Below are positions 1 to 7,314 of a stretch of DNA of 9,716 nucleotides, piece after piece (within the stretch, counting starts at the first letter, position 1; each line of letters begins with the position of its first letter). The notes under the pieces were generated by a model. That model saw only the letters and a program-made list of their open reading frames with translations, was not told where the DNA came from and made no database searches. Made by a program: the position numbers and the translations under genes. This stretch comes from an uncultured Porphyromonadaceae bacterium (GTDB lineage: Bacteria > Bacteroidota > Bacteroidia > Bacteroidales > Paludibacteraceae): assembly GCA_937898265.1 (NCBI GenBank), contig CALEJM010000077.1:1-9716 (forward strand). Reading direction: 5' to 3'.

Positions 1-1445
1 TGAAAGGCGACACCGTCGACATCTTCCTTGCCTATGCCGACTTCGCCCTCCGCGTCACGTTCTTCGACGACGAAATCGATGCCATCGCTACCTTCGACCC
101 CGTCTCCGGACATCTCATCGAGAATCTCGACAGCTACGCCATCTTCCCTGCCAATATCTTCGTGACCACACAAGAGAAAATCAATCGCGCTGTGGATGAA
201 ATACTTATCGACCTCGGCAAACAAGTTGAGTTTCTCAAAGAGATAGGCAAGGACTATGAAGCCAAACGCCTCAGCGAGCGCGTCAACTACGACCTCGAGA
301 TGATTCGCGAGGTGGGCTACTGCTCTGGCATCGAGAACTACTCACGCTATTTTGACGGTCGCGCCGCCGGCAGCCGTCCGTTCTGTCTGCTCGACTGCTT
401 CCCGAAAGATTTCCTCATGTTCATCGACGAGAGCCACGTCACCCTGCCGCAAATTCATGCCATGCACGGCGGCGACTCCTCCCGTAAGAAGAACCTCGTG
501 GAGTTCGGATTCCGCCTGCCTGCCGCCCTCGACAACCGTCCACTGCGGTTCTACGAATGGGAGCAGATGGTCAACCAGGTGGTCTTCGTAAGCGCCACGC
601 CGTCCGACTACGAATTGGAGAAATCTGAAGGCGTTGTCGTTGAACAGGTCATCCGCCCTACTGGTCTGCTTGACCCCGAAATCGACGTCCGCCCAAGCCT
701 CAACCAGATTGACGACCTCATGGAAGAGATTGCGCAACGTGCTGAGAGAGACGAACGTGTGCTTGTCACCACGCTTACGAAACGTATGGCAGAGGAGCTC
801 GACAAATACTTCCACAAGATGGGCATCCGCTGTACCTATATCCACTCCGACATTGATACGTTGGAGCGCGTTCAAATTCTCGACGACCTCCGCAAAGGCA
901 TCTACGATGTGCTGATTGGCGTCAACCTCCTCCGCGAAGGCATCGACCTCCCACAAGTGTCGCTCGTGGCCATCCTCGACGCCGACAAGGAGGGATTCCT
1001 ACGCAACCACCGCTCACTCACCCAGACGGCAGGTCGCGCCGCCCGCAACCTCAACGGCAAGGTCATCATGTATGCCGACAAGATTACGGAGAGCATGCAA
1101 AAAACCATCGACGAGACCAATCGCCGACGCGCCAAACAGATGAGTTTCAACGAGGAACACAACATCACTCCACGAGCCATCGCTCACCGCACAGCCTCTG
1201 CCCTTGCCAACCTCAACATCCCAGAGAAGGCCTACATCGAGCCCGAGACCTTCAGCGTGGCAGCCGAACCAGTGGTGACGATGATGAAACCAAACCAAAT
1301 CGACAAGGCCATCGTCCACGCCAAACGCGAGATGGAGGCAGCTGCCAAGAAACTCGAATTCATGGAGGCAGCCCAATGGCGCGACGAATTGCTTAAACTT
1401 CAGGAATTTAAAAAACAACAAAATAACAACTCAAAAAATGAATAG
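1..1445 (+). CDS. uvrB: UvrABC excinuclease subunit B, 5'-truncated by the window edge
   Basis: UvrB is the damage-verifying helicase-like subunit of nucleotide excision repair: UvrA loads it at a lesion and it recruits UvrC for incision. The frame is open from base 3, giving about 480 visible residues of a protein usually near 670; the N-terminal part with the Walker A motif lies outside the window. Visible in order are the end of the damage-binding region, the YCSGIENYSR block (about 318-350), the helicase motif DESHVTLPQI (426-455), SATPSDYELEKS (591-626), VLVTTLTKRMAEE, HSDIDT, LLREGIDLPQVSLVAILDADK, QTAGRAARN (about 1023-1050), and a C-terminal UVR domain that binds UvrC (about 1290-1430). 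All match UvrB in order and spacing, without a frameshift. The TAG stop at 1443-1445 overlaps the next gene's start by 8 nt, so the two are probably co-transcribed. Third codon positions are C-rich. Confidence 0.97.
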   Translation, partial: KGDTVDIFLAYADFALRVTFFDDEIDAIATFDPVSGHLIENLDSYAIFPANIFVTTQEKINRAVDEILIDLGKQVEFLKEIGKDYEAKRLSERVNYDLEMIREVGYCSGIENYSRYFDGRAAGSRPFCLLDCFPKDFLMFIDESHVTLPQIHAMHGGDSSRKKNLVEFGFRLPAALDNRPLRFYEWEQMVNQVVFVSATPSDYELEKSEGVVVEQVIRPTGLLDPEIDVRPSLNQIDDLMEEIAQRAERDERVLVTTLTKRMAEELDKYFHKMGIRCTYIHSDIDTLERVQILDDLRKGIYDVLIGVNLLREGIDLPQVSLVAILDADKEGFLRNHRSLTQTAGRAARNLNGKVIMYADKITESMQKTIDETNRRRAKQMSFNEEHNITPRAIAHRTASALANLNIPEKAYIEPETFSVAAEPVVTMMKPNQIDKAIVHAKREMEAAAKKLEFMEAAQWRDELLKLQEFKKQQNNNSKNE

Positions 1446-1899
1446 ACTTAAACACTGGTTGCTGCTGCTCCCACTGCTCTGCTTCGCAACCTCATGCTCC
1501 GAAACCATCGACCCCGACTCACTCCTTGAGGGCGAAAACATGCTGATGCTGTTTACCAACCTTCAAATCAACAACATAGAATGGAGTAAACCTCTCGACT
1601 ATATCAACGACGACAGCGAGAAGTTCCAAAAGTTTGCCGAATGGCTCAACGAAAACAAATCGGGTTGGAAAAACGATTTCCAAACCTATGAGTTTCCGCA
1701 AATCATGCTCACAGGCAGTCGACTGAACTTCTGCGTCTACAACGGTTTCGTGGTGCTGATGTTCGAAGACTACTATTATACAAAGAACACCGACACCGAC
1801 AAACTGCAGTTCCTTATTGACGATATCAAAAACACTTTCTACGAGGAAGGCGAAGAGGCAACTGTAGTGATTTCTACCCAGAGCAACGAAACAAAATAA
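1438..1899 (+). CDS. Small putative lipoprotein of unknown function
   Basis: The 153-residue product is not recognised. It begins with a lipoprotein signal peptide: MNRLKHW, then a Leu-rich core, then the lipobox ATSC with the lipidated cysteine at residue 20. The mature N-terminus CSETIDPD is somewhat acidic, so surface exposure through a Bacteroidota lipoprotein export signal is possible but not clear. The rest is acidic and rich in aromatic residues (IEWSKPLDY, VLMFEDYYYT, FYEEGEEA), with no repeats, further membrane segments or visible catalytic motif. It is probably a small periplasmic or outer-membrane-anchored globular domain. The ATG lies inside the last codons of uvrB (8-nt overlap), which argues for translational coupling rather than a shared function. 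The alternative, a non-lipidated secreted protein, is less likely given the lipobox. Confidence 0.85.
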   Translation: MNRLKHWLLLLPLLCFATSCSETIDPDSLLEGENMLMLFTNLQINNIEWSKPLDYINDDSEKFQKFAEWLNENKSGWKNDFQTYEFPQIMLTGSRLNFCVYNGFVVLMFEDYYYTKNTDTDKLQFLIDDIKNTFYEEGEEATVVISTQSNETK

Positions 1900-1903
1900 T
1901 TCG

Positions 1904-1911
1904 TATCTTTG
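1904..1911 (+). promoter_or_regulatory. Bacteroidota-type promoter -7 box for the aspartate kinase gene
   Basis: TATCTTTG matches the Bacteroidota housekeeping -7 consensus TAnnTTTG exactly. It starts 5 nt after the lipoprotein stop codon and 58 nt before the kinase start codon. No good TTG-type -33 box is seen about 20 nt upstream, so the promoter may be weak or assisted. Transcription would begin near 1917-1919 and give a leader of about 50 nt with no SD sequence, normal for this phylum. Confidence 0.6.
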
Positions 1912-1969
1912 CACATTGGAAAATAGGTCCCAATTCAAGGGGTCAAACTAATCAGTTTTTAGAGACAAT

Positions 1970-3226
1970 ATGAAAGTATTCAAATTTGGTGGCGCGTCGG
2001 TAAAATCGGCTGCCGGCGTCAAAAACCTTCAATCTATCGTCAACAACGAGCAAGAAAAACTCGTGGTAGTCATCTCTGCCATGGGCAAGACTACCAACGC
2101 CCTCGAAGCCGTGGTCAACAGTTTCTTCGACCAGAAACCCGACCTGATGAGAAACGTACAAATCGTAAAAGATTTCCACGAAGGCATTGTGAGCGAATTG
2201 TTTACTGATAGAACAACCATCGACACGCTACTCGACGAAATCTACAAGAAACTCCATGCCATCATCGAAAACAAACCTTCGAAAAACTACGACTACGAGT
2301 ACGACCGCATCGTCTCGTTCGGCGAGTTGATTTCCACCACCATTGTCTCTACTTTCCTCAACATAGAAACCAAACGCTGCCGATTTGTTGACATCCGCAC
2401 CTGCCTGAAGACCGATGAGAACTTCCGCGAGGGCAACGTCAACATCGACCTCTCCGAGAAACTCTGTCACACCGCATTCACCTTCGACGACGTTGACTGC
2501 TACGTGACCCAAGGCTTCATTGCCGGCACGCTGACCAACGAGACCACCACACTGGGTCGCGAGGGCTCCGACTACACTGCCGCCATCCTTGCCAATCTGC
2601 TGAATGCTGAGAGTCTCACTATTTGGAAAGACGTGCCTGGCGTGATGAATGCCGATCCGAAACGCTACGAAGAGGTGGTCATCATCCCACGCATGAGCTA
2701 TAAAGAGGCCATCGAACTCTCCTACTGCGGTGCCAGCGTTATCCACCCAAAGACGGTTAAACCGCTGCAAAACAAAAAGATTCCGTTGCTCGTTCGCTCG
2801 TTTATCGAACCAGAGAAACAGGGCTCCATCATCAACGAGTTTCAAGAGAAGGTGCAGATGCCACCTATCTATATCAACAAGAACAACCAGGTGCTACTCA
2901 CCCTCCGTCCACGCGACTTCTCCTTCATTGCCGAAGAGCGCCTCAGCAAGATTTTCTCTATCCTTGCCGGCTACAAATTGAAGGTGAGCTTGATACAGAT
3001 GTCTGCCATCAGCTTCTCGCTTTGCATCGACTACAACAAGGTGCACTTCAACGCCCTCATCAACGATTTGAAAGATGAGTACGAGGTGCTCTACAATACC
3101 GACGTGGAACTAATCACTATTCGCCACTACACCCAAGAGATTGTCGACAAACTGGTGGGCGAGAAAGTGGTGTTTGTTCAGCAACGTAACCGCACTGCCA
3201 TCCGCTTCGTGGTGCCAACCAACTAA
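1970..3226 (+). CDS. lysC: Aspartate kinase (monofunctional, ACT domain)
   Basis: This enzyme phosphorylates L-aspartate with ATP, the committed step toward lysine/diaminopimelate, threonine and methionine. The 418-residue product has the kinase fold first: KFGGAS at 5-10 (family usually KFGGTS, so Thr is Ala here), VVVISAMGKTTN (32-43), SFGELIST (116-123), the loop TTLGREGSDYTAA (192-204), WKDVPGVMNADP (219-230), and ELSYCGASVIHPKTVKP (249-265). A C-terminal regulatory region with ACT-like strands follows (about 305-415). There is no homoserine dehydrogenase domain, so it is not the bifunctional ThrA type. Feedback regulation by an end-product amino acid is likely from the ACT region, but which effector cannot be read. 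The gene has its own promoter and is not beside other lysine-pathway genes here. The symbol is by function; a paralogue may exist elsewhere. Confidence 0.93.
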   Translation: MKVFKFGGASVKSAAGVKNLQSIVNNEQEKLVVVISAMGKTTNALEAVVNSFFDQKPDLMRNVQIVKDFHEGIVSELFTDRTTIDTLLDEIYKKLHAIIENKPSKNYDYEYDRIVSFGELISTTIVSTFLNIETKRCRFVDIRTCLKTDENFREGNVNIDLSEKLCHTAFTFDDVDCYVTQGFIAGTLTNETTTLGREGSDYTAAILANLLNAESLTIWKDVPGVMNADPKRYEEVVIIPRMSYKEAIELSYCGASVIHPKTVKPLQNKKIPLLVRSFIEPEKQGSIINEFQEKVQMPPIYINKNNQVLLTLRPRDFSFIAEERLSKIFSILAGYKLKVSLIQMSAISFSLCIDYNKVHFNALINDLKDEYEVLYNTDVELITIRHYTQEIVDKLVGEKVVFVQQRNRTAIRFVVPTN

Positions 3227-3251
3227 GCGCTCTCATCCAACAAGATAAAGC

Positions 3252-3294
3252 GAGACACAATACTTCAAACTACTCCGTTTTTGTATTGTGTCTC
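3252..3294. terminator. Strong 12-bp hairpin between aspartate kinase and comF, without a U-tract
   Basis: GAGACACAATAC (3252-3263) is perfectly complementary to GTATTGTGTCTC (3283-3294). Inside it AAAC (3267-3270) can pair with GTTT (3277-3280), and outside AGC can pair with GCT across one bulged T. No run of T follows on either strand, so it is not a canonical intrinsic terminator. It may protect the 3' end of the kinase mRNA, slow polymerase, bind a protein as an operator, or be a small repeat element. It starts 25 nt after the kinase stop. No TAnnTTTG promoter is visible between it and comF. Confidence 0.5.
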
Positions 3295-3325
3295 TGCTGT
3301 TTAAAACCCAGATAACTACTGCAGC

Positions 3326-4039
3326 ATGACGATAAAGGTCAATCCACTGAAAGCGCTGTTCCGACTGGTCTTCCCCAATCAATGCAGCGCCTGCAAGAGT
3401 CGATTGCTCGACAACGAGCAATACCTCTGCAACGGTTGCCTTACCACCATGCTGATGGATACTCATCAGTCATCCAAAAGGGTGATGGTGACCAAGGTGC
3501 TGAAAAATCTCCCCGAAATCGTGGACTACAACATGCTGTTTTACTATAATAAAGAAAACAACTTCAGCAGTGTTATCCAACGCATCAAATACAACAACAA
3601 ACCCAAGTTAGGCACAATGTTGGGCGAGGTGTCAGCCACCGAGTTGGCGAAGTGGTTTGAGGTTTGCAACGTCGATGCCCTGGTGCCTATTCCGCTCCAT
3701 GCTGCACGTGAGAGAAAACGTGGGTTCAACCAATCGATGATGATAGCGCAAGGCATCAGCAACAAGACCCACATCCCCATCCTCAACGACGCCATCGTCA
3801 GAACCAAGAACAACAAGACACAGACCCACAAAAACGCCGCTGAGCGCAGCGAAAACGTCAAAGGTATCTTTCACGTTGCCCACCCTGAAAAAGTGATTGG
3901 AAGACGTTTGATGCTCATTGACGACGTGATGACCACAGGTTCCACCATCAACGAGTGCGCCAAGACGATAAAGAGCGTGGACAGCAGTATAGAATTATTT
4001 GCATTCACCCTCTCCAAAGCCGACGATTTCTTTCAATAG
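3326..4039 (+). CDS. comF: ComF family protein / phosphoribosyltransferase-like
   Basis: This is a 237-residue member of the ComF/GntX family. Such proteins pair an N-terminal zinc ribbon with a type I phosphoribosyltransferase fold; ComF is linked to DNA uptake in competent species, but its biochemical role is poorly defined. Here two CxxC pairs are seen at Cys20/Cys23 and Cys35/Cys38. They are followed by VPIPLHAARERKRGFNQSM, the family block, and the PRPP-loop motif LIDDVMTTGSTINE near residues 197-210. Length and domain order are normal. The ATG at 3326 places the zinc ribbon about 20 residues in, as expected. It ends one base before the glycosyltransferase gene, so they form an operon. 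Competence itself cannot be inferred, since many species that are not known to be competent carry this gene. Confidence 0.9.
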   Translation: MTIKVNPLKALFRLVFPNQCSACKSRLLDNEQYLCNGCLTTMLMDTHQSSKRVMVTKVLKNLPEIVDYNMLFYYNKENNFSSVIQRIKYNNKPKLGTMLGEVSATELAKWFEVCNVDALVPIPLHAARERKRGFNQSMMIAQGISNKTHIPILNDAIVRTKNNKTQTHKNAAERSENVKGIFHVAHPEKVIGRRLMLIDDVMTTGSTINECAKTIKSVDSSIELFAFTLSKADDFFQ

Positions 4040-4040
4040 A

Positions 4041-5135
4041 ATGATTATAAAATTTATATCCATAGGCGTTTTAGTTGTTTATGCCTACTTCGTGCTAACC
4101 GCATGGAGCAGATGGCGCCGTACGCCGGTTTTCCAACCAGCAACCAAGGATATGGAACATGGAGAAAATGTAGCAGTTGTGGTATGTTGTCGCAATGAGG
4201 AGGAGAATATCCCCCTACTCTATCAGTCGATCTGCAACCAGACCTACAGCGCTACGGAAATCGTGATTGCCAACGATCACTCCACCGACGCTACTCCCGA
4301 AATCATTCAGCAGATTGCCAATGAAGATTCACGTGTTAAAGGGTTCTCCACGCAAGGGTTCGGCAAGAAGAATGCTCTGCGTGAGGCAATAGAGAAGGTG
4401 GAGGCTCAACTGATAGTCTGCACCGATGCCGACTGCACCCTACCCGCTTCCCATTTAGCTGATATCGTCGCGTTCTACCAACAATATCATCCCGATATGA
4501 TTCTCGGCGGCGTGAAGTTGTCGCCCACCAAGTCGCTCTTCCAAAAACTGCAAGCCATCGAATTTTCCAGTCTGATAGCCTCGGGAGCTGCAGCCGCCTT
4601 TGCCAACTGCCCGTTCCTTTGCAACGGCGCCAACCTCGCCTTTACCAAAGAGAGTTGGAATAAGGCAAAAAACCACCTTCAGGAGACACAACGCTCCGGC
4701 GACGATATCTTTATGCTCCAATACCTGAAAGAGCAGCACGCAACGATTATGTACCTTAAATCGAAAGATATGGTTACAACAAAACCTGTGGAGAGTCTCC
4801 ATGGATTTTTCAACCAACGAAAACGCTGGGGCTCGAAGACGACGGCATACACCGACGAGTTTTCTATCTTTGTAGCTTGCCTGGTGTTTTTACTTTCTTT
4901 GCTGATGGTGGTGATGGTTGTCTTGGCAATTTTCAATCCAAACAAATTTTTGGTTTTTGCCTTAGCGATGTTCGCCACAAAATTGGCAGCCGATTTTCCT
5001 TTGCTTAAAAATTTCCTCTCGACCACCCGACAGGGTCATCTCGTTCCTCTGATCCCGCTTACCGCCCTTCTTTATCCTTTTTATATTGTGGTGGCTGCCT
5101 TGGGTGCCAGTTTCGGTTCTTTCAAGTGGAAATAG
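4041..5135 (+). CDS. Membrane-anchored family 2 glycosyltransferase
   Basis: The 364-residue product is a processive-type GT2 enzyme acting at the inner membrane on a nucleotide-sugar donor; acceptor and sugar are unknown. It has an N-terminal membrane helix (residues 2-21), then the GT-A fold: VVVCCRNEEENIPLL (46-60), IANDHSTDATPEI (77-89), the metal-binding DAD (129-131), a GDD acceptor motif (220-222) and QRKRW (259-263), which fits the Q-x-x-R-W motif. Three hydrophobic C-terminal segments follow (about 275-298, 303-320, 335-357). I chose ATG 4041 because it puts the membrane helix at the N-terminus and lies one base after the comF stop. An in-frame start at 3999 would add 14 residues inside comF and is less likely. 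The arrangement resembles polysaccharide or glycolipid synthases, yet no other glycan gene is adjacent, so the role is open. Confidence 0.9.
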   Translation: MIIKFISIGVLVVYAYFVLTAWSRWRRTPVFQPATKDMEHGENVAVVVCCRNEEENIPLLYQSICNQTYSATEIVIANDHSTDATPEIIQQIANEDSRVKGFSTQGFGKKNALREAIEKVEAQLIVCTDADCTLPASHLADIVAFYQQYHPDMILGGVKLSPTKSLFQKLQAIEFSSLIASGAAAAFANCPFLCNGANLAFTKESWNKAKNHLQETQRSGDDIFMLQYLKEQHATIMYLKSKDMVTTKPVESLHGFFNQRKRWGSKTTAYTDEFSIFVACLVFLLSLLMVVMVVLAIFNPNKFLVFALAMFATKLAADFPLLKNFLSTTRQGHLVPLIPLTALLYPFYIVVAALGASFGSFKWK

Positions 5136-5142
5136 ATCAAAA

Positions 5143-5174
5143 ATTCGGTGGGTAGTTGGTCAAAATCGCCGAAT
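5143..5174 (+). repeat. Hairpin directly after the glycosyltransferase gene
   Basis: ATTCGGTG (5143-5150) pairs with CGCCGAAT (5167-5174): 8 bp including one G-U, with a 16-nt loop. It starts 7 nt after the stop codon and has no T-run, so it may be a 3'-end stabiliser rather than a terminator. Confidence 0.35.
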
Positions 5175-5229
5175 AATTAAATTCTCAAAGCACTATTTTT
5201 TCCTCTTTACACTTATTTACAGATGCTTA

Positions 5230-5256
5230 CACTGAATTTTCAGTGCATGGGTTTTT
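5230..5256 (+). terminator. Intrinsic terminator of the comF-glycosyltransferase operon
   Basis: CACTGA (5230-5235) pairs with TCAGTG (5240-5245) around an ATTT loop, and flanking bases can extend the stem slightly. CATGGG and five T residues (5252-5256) follow. The T-run begins 6 nt after the stem, so efficiency may be moderate. Confidence 0.6.
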
Positions 5257-5264
5257 GTATGAAA

Positions 5265-5344
5265 TAGAGTAGTGTCTCCCATTTTTTCGCCTTCTGCAAA
5301 GTTTTCCACGCGATTTCCCTTCGTCACCTTATCCTAAGGAAGAA
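5265..5344. repeat. Intergenic repeat copy A, related in inverted orientation to 8325-8421
   Basis: Read on the minus strand this stretch gives ATAAGGTGA (5332-5324), a 36-nt spacer, then AAAAAATGGGAGACACTACTC (5287-5267). The segment 8348-8421 on the plus strand has ATAAGGTGA followed by AAAAAATGAGACAACTC. In addition TAGAGTAGTGTC (5265-5276) occurs exactly again at 8393-8404, and CCTTCGT-NN-CCTTAT (5318-5332) recurs at 8325-8339. Sequence between the blocks is not conserved. It looks like a decayed small repeat or a remnant of a mobile-element end. Confidence 0.45.
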
Positions 5345-5386
5345 ATTTCGTTCATTCATAAAAAAATTGACAATAGACCAAAGGAC

Positions 5387-5420
5387 AAAAAAAGAAGCCA
5401 ACCTTTCGGCTGGCTTCTTT
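5387..5420 (-). terminator. Intrinsic terminator of the OmpA/TPR lipoprotein gene, probably bidirectional
   Basis: AAAGAAGCCA (5391-5400) pairs with TGGCTTCTTT (5411-5420), with CC/GG added inside across an A-C mismatch and a TTTC loop. On the minus strand the stem runs into seven U residues (5393-5387), ending 22 nt past the stop codon at 5442. On the plus strand it is followed by CTATTTTT, so it can also stop readthrough from the glycosyltransferase side. Confidence 0.85.
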
Positions 5421-5441
5421 CTATTTTTGGAAAGCTACTGC

Positions 5442-7154
5442 TTATTTGAGCAAATCTTGGAAATCTTTTCTTGTGATGTACTCACGGAACTCTTGGTCTT
5501 TGGCAGCTTTCATAGCGTAGTTGCTATTCATGTTGATAGCGCATTTGAGGTTCTCGTAGCAGAGAACGTGGTCGTCGGTGCGAGCACCAACGATAGCGCG
5601 GAGGTAGCATGTCTCAGCTGTTGGGTTCTTGACTGCGTCAAGGATTTCGCGAGCTGTCATGTAGTCTTTGTTCATGATGCAAGCCAAAGCAGCGTTGTTT
5701 GAAACTGTTTTGCCGAAGCTTGATACTGCAGCGTTGTAGCGACCTTTCATGATGTTGACAACACCGCTTGCCAAGTAGATGTTCTCGCCTACGCCGTTAG
5801 CTTTGCCGAGGAATTGTTCAGCAGCGTCAACGTCGTTGTGATAGAGAGCCATAACAGCTTGGTTGTAGTTAGCGAAGCCGTTTTGTGGGTTCAAGGTGTA
5901 AGCTTTCTTGATGTAGCGGTCAGCTTCTGTGAAGTTGCCTTCGTTGAAGTAGATAACACCGAGGTTGTTGTAACCACGTGGATCGTTAGGATAGTTAGCG
6001 ATTACAGCGTTGTAGATTTCTTTCTTCTCAGCAGCAACGTCGGTAAGAGTAGCAGCGTAGAGGAGTTCGTCAACGGTGAGTTTTGAAGGATCTTTCTTGT
6101 AGATAGCTTTGATTTCGTCGTCTGATTTACCTACGATTTCGGTAACCAAGGTGATGCGTGAACGACGGAGTTGTGGCAAGATCTCAGTAGCGATTTCTTT
6201 GTAAGCGCCTGAGAGCATTTTGATTTGAGCCTCACGTTCTTCTGGGTCGGTGTAGCGTGAGAGAACGCTCAAGATAACGTCTTTGTCTTGGATTGATGAG
6301 TTCTCCATGAGAGTTTTGAAACCGTTCCAGTCCTCAGCGGTAAACTCTGAGTTGATGGTTACGTCAGATTTCAATTTCTTCATCTCACCTTTGATATATT
6401 GTTGTGAAGCTTTGTCACGGTTCTTAGCCAAGTTTTCGTTGATGTCCTCAGCGCCGTCTGGAGAAGCGTATGAAGAGATTTCGATGCTTTTAACTTGTTT
6501 AGCAGCGTCGTCTTTTACGCTCTTGATAGCTTTGGTCAACTCAACCATTGCCTCGGTTTTGGTCTCGCTGGTGCGAACGTTAGATTGGTTGATGAGGTAT
6601 TTGATCTCAGCCTCTTGACGTTCTTCGATGATGCGTTGGAATTTGTCAGGCATGATTTGAGCGCAGAGCTCACCTGGAGCGTAGGTTACGAAGAGAGGAG
6701 TAGTTACTACACCTTCTGCAACTTTTTCTGCTTCAACAACATATTCCTCACCTTTATAGATTGCGATTGCTTCGAGGAACAATACTGAAGACTCCATGTC
6801 TGGTTGATAAACAAACTCAACGGTTTGGTTGTAACGACCACCTTTTTTGTAGTCAACAACGATACCATTGCCTTCGATTTTTTGACCTTGATAAATTTTG
6901 GTAGGACCTTCGTAACGATGACCTGTGGTGTTTGACACCAATACTGGGGTTACTTTCAATACCAATTCTTTATCAAAATATTTCTCTGGGAAAGTGCCTT
7001 CAATTTGGAAAGCTACTTTGCCAGCGTGCAACTCCAATGGGTTTGGAGTTACTGTTACTGTGTCCATAAACTCCTGAGGAGCTTTGCACGAGAAAAGGAA
7101 CAACGCGATGATGGCCACCAGGGTTGTACCTAAGAAAAGATGGGACTTTTTCAT
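5442..7154 (-). CDS. Lipoprotein with OmpA-like and tetratricopeptide repeat domains
   Basis: The 570-residue protein has a lipoprotein signal peptide with lipobox LFSC (Cys23). Residues 30-165 look beta-rich and probably form an envelope domain. Residues about 185-340 resemble a peptidoglycan-binding OmpA-like domain: IEISSYASPDG (224-234), NENLAKNRDKASQQYI (239-254), and the closing RRSRITLV (330-337), with a long charged insert between. TPR helices follow: ELLYAATLTDVAAEKKEIY, DPRGYNNLGVIYFNEGNFTEA (391-411), NGFANYNQAVMALYHND and further degenerate repeats to about 545. A role as an outer-membrane-anchored scaffold binding peptidoglycan and partner proteins is inferred. Codons are mostly GCT, GTT, CGT, AAC and GAA, unlike the GCC/CTC-rich neighbours, which points to strong expression. 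ATG 7154 gives an intact signal peptide; no SD sequence precedes it. Its substrate or partner is unknown. Confidence 0.9.
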   Translation of the reverse strand: MKKSHLFLGTTLVAIIALFLFSCKAPQEFMDTVTVTPNPLELHAGKVAFQIEGTFPEKYFDKELVLKVTPVLVSNTTGHRYEGPTKIYQGQKIEGNGIVVDYKKGGRYNQTVEFVYQPDMESSVLFLEAIAIYKGEEYVVEAEKVAEGVVTTPLFVTYAPGELCAQIMPDKFQRIIEERQEAEIKYLINQSNVRTSETKTEAMVELTKAIKSVKDDAAKQVKSIEISSYASPDGAEDINENLAKNRDKASQQYIKGEMKKLKSDVTINSEFTAEDWNGFKTLMENSSIQDKDVILSVLSRYTDPEEREAQIKMLSGAYKEIATEILPQLRRSRITLVTEIVGKSDDEIKAIYKKDPSKLTVDELLYAATLTDVAAEKKEIYNAVIANYPNDPRGYNNLGVIYFNEGNFTEADRYIKKAYTLNPQNGFANYNQAVMALYHNDVDAAEQFLGKANGVGENIYLASGVVNIMKGRYNAAVSSFGKTVSNNAALACIMNKDYMTAREILDAVKNPTAETCYLRAIVGARTDDHVLCYENLKCAINMNSNYAMKAAKDQEFREYITRKDFQDLLK

Positions 7155-7195
7155 TGCTTTTTATGTTTGAAAAATTTATATTATCAGAACGTGGA

Positions 7196-7203
7196 CAAAA
7201 TTA
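7196..7203 (-). promoter_or_regulatory. -7 box of the OmpA/TPR lipoprotein gene
   Basis: On the minus strand TAATTTTG (7203-7196) fits TAnnTTTG. It lies about 40 nt upstream of the start codon and predicts a leader of about 35 nt. The -33 region, about 20 nt further up near 7223-7227, has no clear TTG. It falls beside the opposing promoter at 7227-7234. Confidence 0.6.
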
Positions 7204-7226
7204 CGCATTTGGTGCTATAAAAAGGT

Positions 7227-7234
7227 TATATTTG
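7227..7234 (+). promoter_or_regulatory. -7 box of the radical SAM gene
   Basis: TATATTTG fits TAnnTTTG. Transcription would start near 7240 and give a leader of about 75 nt before ATG 7315. The best TTTG upstream (7208-7211) is only 15 nt away, shorter than the usual spacing of about 20, so the -33 box is doubtful. The two divergent promoters lie back to back and their upstream elements overlap. Confidence 0.5.
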
Positions 7235-7314
7235 CTCCGCTTTTTGAGACATTTTTTTTAGTCGATAAAACTTTGATTCTTAGCAATTAATAGTTTTACG
7301 ACTACTCATCCAAG

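Noticed and set aside
342..956. Long open frame on the minus strand (about 200 codons)
   Set aside because: It lies fully antisense to uvrB, has low-complexity Val/Asp/Glu-rich composition caused by the C-rich codons of the true gene, and no family motif.
1912..1969. Amino-acid riboswitch upstream of aspartate kinase
   Set aside because: The leader is only about 50 nt, holds only a weak ATTGG/CCAAT pairing, and has no terminator; a lysine riboswitch is far larger.
2228..2845. Minus-strand open frame of about 205 codons
   Set aside because: It is antisense to the conserved aspartate kinase core and has the same codon-bias artefact composition.
5146..5390. CRISPR array or tandem repeats in the convergent spacer
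   Set aside because: No regularly spaced direct repeats are present; the structures are separate terminators and single-copy motifs.
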